A stretch of 64,000 nucleotides of DNA, taken from the NCBI RefSeq assembly GCF_037975245.1, contig NC_092580.1:20138501-20202500 (forward strand), read 5' to 3'. The position numbers and the translations under genes are program-made. The first letter of the stretch is position 1; every line of letters starts with the position of its first letter. The notes under the pieces were generated by a model. It was not told the DNA's origin. It made no database searches and saw only the letters and a list, made by a program, of their open reading frames with translations. This document shows positions 27,506 to 37,063 of the stretch, piece after piece. This DNA comes from Apostichopus japonicus. Lineage: Eukaryota; Echinodermata; Holothuroidea; Aspidochirotida; Stichopodidae.

Positions 27506-27707
27506 CCCAGTTGGGACAATTTCCTAATGCTATTAGCTCTCTAAACTGTCCTCCCATATCATGCTTGAAAGCACTCCTATTGACAGTATGAACAGTTTCT
27601 AACCTTTATCGGATAGAAACATGATATTCATACTGCTGATACTGACAATGCAACTGCTCTGAAAGCGGGACATGAAAGTACAGTATAGAAAAATTGTCCC
27701 AACTGGG
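27506..27707. mobile_element. MITE-like inverted-repeat element, 202 bp
   Basis: Perfect 17-bp terminal inverted repeats CCCAGTTGGGACAATTT. The interior is itself partly palindromic (GACAGTATGAACAGTTTCTA against ATTCATACTGCTGATACTGA). No convincing target-site duplication. A diverged relative of the interior lies at about 7340-7470 without these ends. Confidence 0.65.
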
Positions 27708-29418
27708 TGTTCATGAGTTATTTCCTTTCTGTTAGAAATGTTTCACAACAGTTCCAATAGAGGTGAATTATTTTACGGATATTGCATTGGTCAACAGTTG
27801 TCTTATGCTACAATGTTCTTCAGATGTATCTTACCTTCTATGTGAATGTCTACTTTCTGCTAGCGCCCTCTGCAATGACTGGAAAATGGGATAAAAGTTT
27901 GGGAACGTGCGGTACTTTGGATAATATTTGGAACATCTTAGGATCGTCACAGGGATATTAGTTCAAACAGACCCCACCAACCCGCAGAGGATATAGCAAT
28001 GAACATGCCAAAGTGAAAGTATTTGCTCAGTGGCAGATCCTGGAATTTCAAACAAGGGGTTTTAGCTGTGAAGTTGTTGAAGCCAACATCCATAAAAATT
28101 AAAAGGTCAAGATGTGAATGGTGTATTCTGAGGAATATTTAGGCTATATAATGAAGTCATACATGCAAGGTTGTTCTTATAACCACTTTTAATTTTTTTT
28201 TGCAAGGATAAAGACAGGAGGGGGTGGTCTTTACACCCCAACTTCCACCCTTGTGAGTTGAGGTTTAGCAGCAATACAAAGTTTCATGTCTATATCCTCT
28301 GCCTGTTCCTCATCTCCAGAAACACCAATTAACCTTTGGCCCTGTAGTACCTCCAACAGAGCCCCTTCCACACCCTCTTTAAGTTTGGCTGTACCCAAAA
28401 CACTGTGAGAGCAAAATATCCTCTGTAGGTGCCAACAAAATTACCTAATTATTGCCTTCCAAAACATTTTAATATTATATTGTCTTGTGGAATGGTTCAG
28501 TCATATTTCATGAGAGATTAAGGGGATGGAGCAGTTGGGGTGTGGTGGAGGAGGGGTATATTTGGTTTCAATGAATTTTCTCCATTCCATGCTATTGCTT
28601 GCATAGGGTAAAATTTAAATGGTTACTAATAGTTGAGAATAAGCAACAATATCCAAAAATTTGAATGCAAAGAACAATTCAAAAGTAAAAAGTTGCGACC
28701 AAACAAGGTATATTATTGTTATTCCATTTTTTATTCTTTTACGAAACTTTCTCAGAAACTGGCTGACAAAACAAACCCTTTTTCATCCATTTATACACTC
28801 ACATGGCAACACACTTATCATCATGTTTGCTTTATGGTTTGCTAACCCTTCAAAAGATATCAACATCAAATACATTTACCATCAACTCTGATAAACTGCA
28901 GATGTATAAATAGGTAACATGCATCCAGATAGTTTGCTAAACGCCCATAAAGTGTTCTGGTTGGAGTTCCTGCAAAATTTGGTTGATTTTCCAAGATTTA
29001 CGAGGAGTAAACGACAGCGGATGATTCTTGGACGTGAGGGCAAATTTTTAAGGATTTTTTTTCTTTTGGGTTGTCCCTCGGTTATTTAGTTACAAAGCGA
29101 GTCAGCTAGTCGTCTATCGGACGACCTCCAAAGCTGTAATTTGATTTGTCTCTGACAACAGGAGGACCATTAAAAATTTGCCCTGTACATGATGATATGA
29201 ATGTCACTATTTACATGGGTTAAACTGCTCACTTTGATTGACACACTATATAGATAATTTACTTAACTTCTCTGAAACACAAGTTTGCTCAGCAGTTTTA
29301 AGGACACGATGATGAAAGGGTCATGAGAAATATTTTCCAAAGTGTGCTGAAACACACCATAAACTTTTCCTCTTTTTCTTCATTTCAATAATTGTTCTTT
29401 TACAGGAAGGAGACGTGT
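27708..29418. other. noncoding DNA downstream of NDUFB11
   Basis: Downstream flank and likely 3' UTR of NDUFB11 on the minus strand. A CAGTGGCAGATCCTGGAATT phrase near 28029 resembles transposon termini, but no matching partner end was found. Confidence 0.35.
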
Positions 29419-29557
29419 TCAATGTGAAGTTTCATCCTCGTCTGGTAGAACAATTTTATCCCTGGGAACAAAATCCGGATCAATCAGTGGTAGGCCAGCT
29501 TCTCGCCTCTCCTGGAGAACCCTTAGGGCTTCTGCACGATTCCATTTTATATTTTTG
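29419..29557 (-). CDS. NDUFB11: NDUFB11 coding exon 3 (C-terminus and stop)
   Basis: The acceptor is CCACAG after a run of A on the plus strand (T on the minus strand). Encodes the amphipathic WNRAEALRVLQERREAGLP segment and the acidic C-terminus, ending TGA at 29419-29421. An AATAAA on the minus strand at 28730-28735 is a possible but distant polyadenylation signal. Confidence 0.93.
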
Positions 29558-32500
29558 CTGTGGTAAAAAAAAAAAAAAAAAATACAATCAGTAAAGAAGG
29601 AACTGGAGATATACATATATATATGGGAACTTCAGAAATTGAACCTATCCCCCTATTTGCTGTGATCTTAATTCTTTACTTTGATCAACTAAATTAAAAT
29701 TTCTCATCAATTCAAGTAACTGACCTACACACTGACAGGTATGTCAGTTCCTCAGAAGCAAGAGAAAACTCAACTGGAAAAGAGAAGACTTTAATGGCCC
29801 TTGAAAGGACATGTTTTCAATGTTGCACAAATTTATGAAGGACAAATGGTTTTGAATGTCACCGAAGGGGGCTCTGTTGTTATTATGACATCAAAAAGAA
29901 TTTGGTATTGTTGAGTTCTTAGAACTTTAAAATAAAACAATGGATTCATATTAACAATTAGGCCTATATTGAGGAAACAACATCATCACCAATGCAGCTT
30001 TACAGGTGAATATCTTGCAAACCAGAATAGCAGTAGAAACATTACCAGGACTCAAATATATTTGTTTCTTGAAACTATAAAATATAAGGACTAAAATTCT
30101 GACTAATCATCCTTTAAAATCTTCTGATTTTTTGGCAGATATTGAGTAAGATCAAGGTCAAACTGAATTAAATCTGGATGGAAAGAACTCTGATGGCTTT
30201 ACTTGTAAATGTGTTTATCAGCGTTACTCACAGGTTCATGCTCAATGTGATGCACGAGTATAACAATATATTGCTCATACCCTCAGTGGACTATTAAGGT
30301 TCACAAATCATCTTTTAACTCATAAAATATCTAATGAATTAACAAGAAATTCACTTGTGACATGGCCTTACTAATGTTCTGTGATCAATCATAACTTGAA
30401 ATATAATCTTGGCAGGTTGAACTTGAGGTAGGTTTCATACAGGTCAAAACGTGTCCCCCCCCCTTTTGTTTATCATTTTGCAAGACACGATCCTTCACGT
30501 TGTGTCATTATAATCTCATCACCTGAGTTAATCAAACAACAGAAAAGAAACCGATTGAGAAATTATAACCACAGTTTGAAAGAACAAATGAGCTTGTTTT
30601 CCCTTTTCAAACTCAGTATCTGAATTTACAAATTAAACTCTTATGGATAAGTAAAATTCCTTCTTGTTTGTACTTTGGGATACTTACTTATCTGGGAGGT
30701 AGTGATAGTAGACAGGACCTAAAACCAGAACAACAGAAACTCCGAAGAAGAGAATGAACCTTTTCGACCAGAGGTCTATGAAGTTGTTTTTATCAAAACC
30801 CCAAGTAAGGTAATACTGTGGATGAAAAGAACATGGAATGGACTTAATGTGTGTAAGTTATTAAGCAAAACAAGATGTTTGAGAAATTGTGAACCTGTAA
30901 GTGTTAAAACTGAGTAGAATGGTACCACTAGTTTTTCAAATAAAGAATTGAAAAGTCAGCAGGTACTATGATTGGAGTTAATTCAATCAGCAGAATTGAT
31001 ATTGAAATATTTGGAAAGGATACTCTTTACTTTAAAGCAGCATTAAGCATTGAAGCAGAAGATCTCTTCATGCTCATTCAACACAGCTCATTAAATCAAC
31101 TTCAACTGTTCAAATCCTATTTCAAGTATTGAAAGAACACTTCCTTGCATTTGATATATACATATGTGTTTCTTTTAGGCTCGCATGCAAATGGAAGGTC
31201 TACTAGGCTACAACGCCCAAATAACTTAGCAACAACAGAATCAGGCCTAGCCTCATATTGTTGAGGAACCTATAATGACACATTTTCAGAAATGTCATGA
31301 TTATACCATAGCAACAGAAAATAGCCCAACTTGAAAGTGTGCTTGAAATTGGTCTCAAATGTGTTTTTCACTAAAACTGAATCCAAATGATATGGTAAGT
31401 TTCAAAGCTATGTCCAAACCATCACTCCTAAAATAGCTTCTTTTGTGTTAGCTTACTTACATGTAATAGACTGTTAGTTGTTTGAGTCCAATGTCAAATA
31501 TGAAAGACATATTCCCACATTATTCTTTCAACAAATTTGTTATTGTACTTGTTATATTTGAACTATTGAAAAAATAATTGTATTTCAATTCGTTTAAGTC
31601 CATACAAGTGAATTTCACACAGATTCTGCTCAGATTTTCTGGTAGGTACACTGCATCATAAAGGGTGCAACAATGGAACCAATTTCTGTGAAGATACTGC
31701 CATGGAAAGTGGAGTTTTAAAAAATCTTGTCAAAATGTGCATGTTGGTCACATAAATATGCAAATACTAGATATGTTGAAATTGGAGAAATTTATTCAGC
31801 AATGAGCATATTTTGCCAGTTCAAAGTGCATCATAATTGAACACACCATGCTAACACAGTTAAAGTACAGTACTTGCTAATGGGTGTCATTTCGCCATAG
31901 AAAATATGCTCTTTCCGCCATATAAAAAGTGCCATTCTGACATGTTACCACGATGGCCGTAAAGCACTTATTGTATGGCGGTAAGAGCCGTTATTGTGGG
32001 TGCACTGTAGGCCTATATGCACTATATATTGCTTTACTTTGACACACAACCTAGACCCGCAAAATCCACAAAATCGATCATTTAAATCGACAATCAGAAT
32101 CGGTTTTTGTAAAAAACAATCATATAATTTGATTCGATTTATTCAACCAACTATTATTTATGTGAAGACAGTGAAGAGACTCTTATAAACTATAATACTA
32201 TTCAATCAACCTGTACATTAAAGACTGTGTTTTGTATCAATTCCCCAATCTTGTCTGAACTACAATTCAGTCTATCCAGCGAACTATCACACTTGAAGAT
32301 GGTGTACCTACGTATCCTTCCACGCGATTCAAAGAAAGATTCACCGATACATATGGCGGTATGTATTAGTGTTTGCACGGGTTATCCGGGTACCCGGCTA
32401 CCCGCCCGACGCGATACTACCCGGTTCCTAATTTATTACCCGAATCCTAAGCAAAGTGTGATTTAAAAAAAAAAAAAAAAAAAATTGGCAAACCGACGGT

Positions 32501-34426
32501 TAGGCAGATTTTCCATTGACTTAGTGTGGTGTTAGGCTACAATGTGGTCGAAGAGAACAGCAATAACGAAGGGGCCCCGCTCGACGCAATACTACCCGGT
32601 TCCTAATTTATTACCCGAATCATACGCAAAGTGTGATTGCTTAAAAAAAATGCAAACCGATGGTTAGGCTGATTTCCCATTGACTTAGTGTGTTGTTAGG
32701 CTACCATGTATTCGAAGATAACAGCAATAACGAAAGCTTTCCATAGATATCTTATAACTGCGTCACAATTTCAGCTAATAAATAGATGGCTAGGCTAGAC
32801 TACCCTCATTGACTTAGTGTGGTGTTAGGCAACCATGTGGTGGAACGTAACAGCAATAACGAAAGTATTCCATGGATGTCTATATAACTGCGTCACAACT
32901 CCAGCAAATTATAAACAGATGGTTAGGCTTAGCTAGATTTCTCATTGACTTAGTGTGGTGTTAGGCTACCATGTGGAAGAAATTATTATTTATTCATTCG
33001 TTTATTTCAATGAAGGAAAGGCTGACATTATTTTAAGGCTGAATTTTAAGGCTGAATTTTTAACGATGTTTATGGATTATAGACGGGATTACTAAAAAAT
33101 AGTAATCGCAAGTGGCTTTTTACTACGGTTTATTCCAAATGCGATCAAATTGCGCGAATTGTGCAATCTCGCGGCTAATGCGAACCCTGGGCCTGCATAA
33201 TAGATAGTAGTAGTATAAAAAAATGTTTAAGAGCTAAATTGGATATTTATATAGTTGATCCAGACGTGCACGAGCTAGCATAAGCAGAGGCGGAAGTGCG
33301 ATGTTAGTAGTAATGCTAATTATAATTAAATAATTAATTTATTAACAAGTTAATGAAAGAAACAGAAGCAAATAAAAATTATTGAGGGAGGTTTTATACC
33401 TTATCTTACACCTACGTATTTGAACATGAAAACATTGTCAGTAGAGAATATAATGCATTTATTACAGCATCCAATATGTAATTTCTTGAAAATCGTGATA
33501 CACAAGGGTAAACAAATTTTTTCCGGGTACCCGGATACCCGACGGGTAACGGCCCTCGGGTACCCGGTTCCCGATTTTTGGACTCGTGTAAACACTAGTA
33601 TGTATGTACCTATGGTAGAATGGCACTACATCCCTTGCTAACTATCCATGCTGGACATAAATAAGCTTGGCTCGTTTCCAGTTTGATAAGGTGTAATTTG
33701 ATTTGAACAAGAACTGGCACATTCAATAAAATGGGGCAACCAGTCTGCTAAATCGATACTTTGTAGGCTTTCATTTTACATTACTCAGGCCCAGCCTTAC
33801 TTTGGCTAAATGTATACTTTACCAATACTAGGCCTAGTAGTACTGTATTCTTTGATACTCGGCAAACCTGGTCAAGATAGATTGCGGTTTACATATAAAC
33901 AAACGACTGTGTATGCTACAGCATTTTAAAATTAAGTGCATTTCCACTATCACTGAAACTAACGTTGGCAACTATTTTGATAGGTCTCACCCTAACTTTA
34001 GTTTAGACCTAACATTAGGACTTGGCTAGTTATCACAATGCGTAAGTGGTACTGGTACTTGGTAGCTAGGCTATGCCAAGGATTGCCAGACTGACAGTGA
34101 CAGTCACTTTACGTGTCACTTTCAAGCAACGAAAAACTTCATACATTACTGTTACTAATTGTTTACTAGTGTTACTGTTACTACACTAGACTGCTTACTG
34201 GACTGTTGATATCATTTTGCTCGTCGTAGCTGCGTTTTCCCTCATCTATAATTTCTTGAACTCTCTTTGGGTCGATTTCTGTTTGTTTCCCTATGACATA
34301 TTCAGATTGCTCTACTTTTTTAGACGTAGAACTGTACAGAGCAAAAGGCGTTTTCTGCAATGTAGGCTTCCAAACCTGGTAAATACTAGGAGCCCTTGAT
34401 CTGCAGAGCCTTGCGATGTTCGCCAT
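29419..34426 (-). CDS. NDUFB11: NADH dehydrogenase 1 beta subcomplex subunit 11 (complex I ESSS subunit), complete, 3 coding exons
   Basis: Accessory subunit of respiratory complex I in the inner mitochondrial membrane; the family is needed for assembly of the membrane arm and is not itself catalytic. Coding exons on the minus strand are 34426-34199, 30815-30688 and 29557-29419 (228+128+139 nt), with GT donors and AG acceptors and phases that join exactly to 164 aa plus stop, close to the family's usual ~150 aa. Residues 1-35 are basic and hydroxylated with no acids, as in a mitochondrial presequence. Residues 77-95 hold a WGFDK-type motif and a basic WSKR just before a single membrane helix (about 96-115, FFGVSVVLVLGPVYY), followed by YLPD. 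The C-terminal tail is charged (WNRAEALRVLQERR) and ends acidic (LPDEDE). Presequence, one helix and the order WGFDK/YLPD/LPDEDE are family hallmarks. The start lies in CAACATGGCGAAC, a YY1-like start context common in mitochondrial genes. Head-to-head with ATRIP. Confidence 0.94.
30688..30815 (-). CDS. NDUFB11: NDUFB11 coding exon 2 (membrane helix)
   Basis: 128 nt, from a CCACAG acceptor to a GTAAGT donor; encodes YYLTWGFDKNNF, then the single transmembrane helix and YLPD. It has no ATG at its start. It is identified by the WGFDK and YLPD landmarks and by exact phase fit (0 in, 2 out). Confidence 0.93.
31909..31987. repeat. inverted repeat in NDUFB11 intron 1
   Basis: Two 24-nt arms (31909-31932, 31964-31987) match at 21 of 24 positions as reverse complements, each containing CCGCCATA, with a 31-nt spacer. 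Unassigned foldback. Confidence 0.5.
32367..33597. mobile_element. nonautonomous hAT-like DNA transposon, 1231 bp
   Basis: The ends are inverted: TAGTGTTTGCACGGGT at 32367 and TAGTGTTTACACGAGT read inward from 33597 (14 of 16 match). They are flanked by a perfect 8-bp duplication GTATGTAT (32359-32366 and 33598-33605), the hAT size. Subterminal regions are packed with CGGGTACCCGG-type palindromes. The interior is two to four direct repeats (see separate entry) with no transposase-like ORF. Sits in NDUFB11 intron 1. Confidence 0.85.
32401..32990 (+). repeat. internal direct repeats of the hAT-like element
   Basis: ACTACCCGGTTCCTAATTTA recurs with an offset of about 175 bp (near 32413 and 32588). 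The phrase TTGACTTAGTGTGGTGTTAG (with variants) recurs near 32516, 32679, 32810 and 32945, each followed by CAGCAATAACGAA except the last. Units are ~130-175 bp. Confidence 0.7.
34199..34426 (-). CDS. NDUFB11: NDUFB11 coding exon 1
   Basis: Residues 1-76: the presumed mitochondrial presequence and the matrix-side N-terminal region. The ATG is the first in the frame. The exon ends at a GTAAGC donor in phase 0; reading past it gives only a few more codons before a stop. Confidence 0.93.
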
Positions 34427-34500
34427 GTTGAAAACGTACAGGATAATTTAGGCTAGGTCTCGTTTAGGCTGCAGATAGCTTAGTACATGTATAGTTATGG
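34427..34500. promoter_or_regulatory. probable bidirectional promoter of NDUFB11 and ATRIP
   Basis: The short DNA between the NDUFB11 start (read leftward) and a plus-strand ATGGCGG (34497-34503) has ATGGCG, a YY1-type core, facing outward on both sides: CAACATGGCGA on the minus strand and TTATGGCGGAT on the plus strand. No TATA box. A head-to-head layout with paired ATGGCG cores is common for TATA-less housekeeping promoters. Transcription starts are inferred. Confidence 0.4.
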
Positions 34501-34723
34501 CGGATATACACAATGTAAATTTGGTTAGGATGCTGGGCAAAGTTTTTAGTGTGCCTGCGTTTCTATACTTCGTTTCTAGCGAGATTCGGTGCTCTATCAC
34601 TGATCTACACTGTAGATCAGTGTGCTCTATGTATCAATCAAAGTTACAATGCACCACTAGTGACCGAACTACACGTCCGTACCAGTTAGGTCGTCAGTAG
34701 CAGTTTAAAAACCAGGTACGCAG
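34490..34723 (+). other. ATRIP: candidate 5' UTR exon of ATRIP
   Basis: The first ATRIP coding exon begins 6 nt after a splice acceptor, so an upstream noncoding exon must exist. The stretch from 34490 ends in a strong donor CAG|GTGAGA (34721-34729) and starts beside the presumed promoter. It contains a 67-codon upstream ORF from 34497 to 34700 that resembles no protein I know. A second candidate exon ends at a GGAAAG|GTAAAA donor at 35097. Transcript evidence is lacking. Confidence 0.35.
34598..34622. repeat. 25-bp perfect palindrome flanked by 8-bp direct repeats
   Basis: CACTGATCTACA, one central C, then TGTAGATCAGTG; on both sides lies TGCTCTAT (34590-34597 and 34623-34630). It falls in the candidate ATRIP 5' UTR next to the shared promoter. 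It could be a cruciform or hairpin, a dimeric factor site, or a transposon footprint. Confidence 0.6.
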
Positions 34724-36319
34724 GTGAGAACTTGTCGCTTGCAGATGTTGCCAGATTTTTTACACTTTTATTTCAAGTTCTTGATAAAAGTCGAAAAAAA
34801 AAATTATTCAGCTAATTAATAGGATAAATTGTATAATCATAAATTTAATTTAATGAAATACGTTGACGATATATAGTTTTTGATATTATTGCATATTGTT
34901 TACCGATGGCTAAGAAGAAACCTACAAGTAATTACAACTTCTGTTGTTCCGCGGGTATACCTGAAAAAATGTAAACCGCATGTGCTTTCGCAATGGAGTT
35001 AGTTGGCCTTGTTATTTTGGTACAGGGTAGTGTTGCAATGTTAAGTGGCCAATATCACAGTGAAAAAGACTTTACGAAGGTTGAAGCTATTGGAAAGGTA
35101 AAACAAACACTTTTACAACATCGCTTGAAGAATAGAACAATTTTTTAAATATTAAACTTGAATAGTTTGACGTCGGATAAGTGCTATCGTTTGGTGGCGA
35201 TGACTAAAAATGTTGTGAAGAGTGCGTTAACTGAAGTTTTAACCAAATGGAGTACGGCCTAGACTAGTAATGTCCTGCCACCCCTGTCTAGTCTATTGTG
35301 TCTTGTGAGCATCAGGCCTAGGTTTCAGCGTTACGCTGGGATAGACATTAGACAGTGACACTTCACATCTCTAACTGTCTAAGCTTACTTAGACCTACAG
35401 TAGCCTATTTTCAAGATTTGAACAGTTGTAACATAATGTTGTAGCAGGGCAGAAACCCCACAACTAGTATAAGTTAACTTTTATAGTTTAACTTTAATGC
35501 TTAACCACAGTCACAGCTACCTAGGCTATGTAATGTTGTTGCACTCCACACAACCACAAGAGCCAGGATGTGAGGTCTTTTGGTCACTTGGTGGGAATTT
35601 ACTTATTTTCATCATCCTGGATTTGGTATCTTAAAATTAAAGGAAAACAAAGTGTACATGTAAGTGGAAAAAGAAAGTTGTTTTCTGCCCAAATTTTTCA
35701 GAGGAAAGTAATCAACGGAAAGTACCGTGTGCAGAGAATATAAACTGGAATGGGATTGGGAAACAACTTTTGTGCAAGGGAGTGCCTAGGCTAAGGTGAC
35801 CATATTTTTTCCAGTAAATCCAGGTACATGTTATTGATGTTGTTCCCTTTCCCATGTTGACTTGAACTTATAGTTGGTACCTACACTACAGTATACATTT
35901 ATAGGGACAGGTGCATGGCATTTTGACAGTGTTTTGATGGTTCCGTGTTTTATGATGGCCAAATGCCCAAGTTTACAAGAATCTAGTACTTTGTACAATG
36001 TAAAAATCTCATATAAAAACAGTTAAAAAGTCACTGGAAGTTTTATGTTTCATCATTAAGTGCAACATGATGCTATTCATATGAATTACAGGCTATGAAA
36101 ATATTCAATAATCTTGGCTCTCTTATTCTGTGACCCATAAATGAACTTAACATTTGTAGATGTCAACATTAGTGTTGTTGGTCTCCTCTCGCCAAAGAGA
36201 AGCACCTTCGTACGTTTTCGACTGAAACGGCCTGTTCTCCGTCGCAGATGAAGCTCCAAACTTCGGGTAGGCCCCTTTAATATAACATACTAAGTTTTTA
36301 ATTCTTATTTTTTCTTAGG
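34724..36319 (+). other. probable ATRIP 5' intron, no other gene seen
   Basis: AT-rich noncoding DNA between the candidate 5' exon and the ATRIP start exon. A less AT-rich patch at about 36180-36265 ends in GGGTAGGC, which could act as a donor; it might be an alternative 5' exon, but its frames are short. Confidence 0.3.
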
Positions 36320-36325
36320 TTTACA

Positions 36326-37063
36326 ATGGCAGTTAATCCATTGTTCTCTGGACCAGTTCAATCTTCTAGGAATCATCAACATAAAGTCTCGTCAACCAAT
36401 CATTTTCATAATAGTAACTCCTTGCATATTCAGAAAGAGAGCGGAATGGAATCGACCATTCCCAGGAAGAAGCCTCGTCTAAACTCTGACGAGAATGCAG
36501 AAGCAGAGGACGGTGAAGATCCATTTGAAGATTTTGAAGAAAGTTTTACGGCTGATGATTTAGATGCAATTGATATGATAGCTTCGCAGGCACTTTCTCA
36601 GGCTCCTTCAAACTCTGCGAATTCATTCAATAAGGCACCTTCTTCATCCACCAGACAATTTTCACAAAAGCCTCTAAAACAGCTGAACAATGTCCAAGTA
36701 CAGCAGGGACTTCCTACCTCTGATTTCAGAAAGAAAGAGAGACCCTTCCCCTCCCACTTTCAACAAGCAAGGGAGCGCCCCGTACAGACCAACGTTAACA
36801 TTCCATTCCATCAGCTGGGCAAGAGGAGTGTGAAGACGGAACCCTCTCAAGGGGTAACCGGTGGTAACAATTTCTTGAAGAAGAGAGCAACAGGAAGCAG
36901 CGGGGACAGAAATGTCAGGAACCTGCTGACACCTCCAAAAGGAACCACGATGGTGGATAGTTCAGCTCTTCCATCGGGTACTCAGGATGAGCAGACCGAA
37001 TCTCATAAGCTGCAACAACAGCTGGAGTTTTTCAAAGCTGAAACAGAGCATCTCAATCAAAAG
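36326..37063 (+). CDS. ATRIP: ATRIP coding exon 1 (RPA-binding motif, start of coiled coil)
   Basis: Residues 1-246. The exon begins at the acceptor TTTCTTAG (AG at 36318-36319) with 6 nt of 5' UTR before ATG. It carries a basic KKPRLN patch (possible nuclear localisation signal, residues 48-53), the acidic FTADDL motif (36545-36562), a Ser/Gln-rich linker, and the first heptads of the coiled coil. Donor AAG|GTTAGT, phase 0. Confidence 0.92.

Noticed and set aside
28022-28260. Another MITE starting CAGTGGCAGATCCTGG
   Set aside because: No matching inverted end or target duplication could be found.
34598-34622. Iron-responsive element on the minus strand (loop CAGTG)
   Set aside because: No bulged C at the required position and the stem is a perfect palindrome; also too far upstream of the NDUFB11 start to be in a known 5' UTR.
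34497-34700. 67-codon ORF as an independent small protein gene
   Set aside because: No family resemblance; better explained as an upstream ORF in a candidate ATRIP 5' UTR exon.
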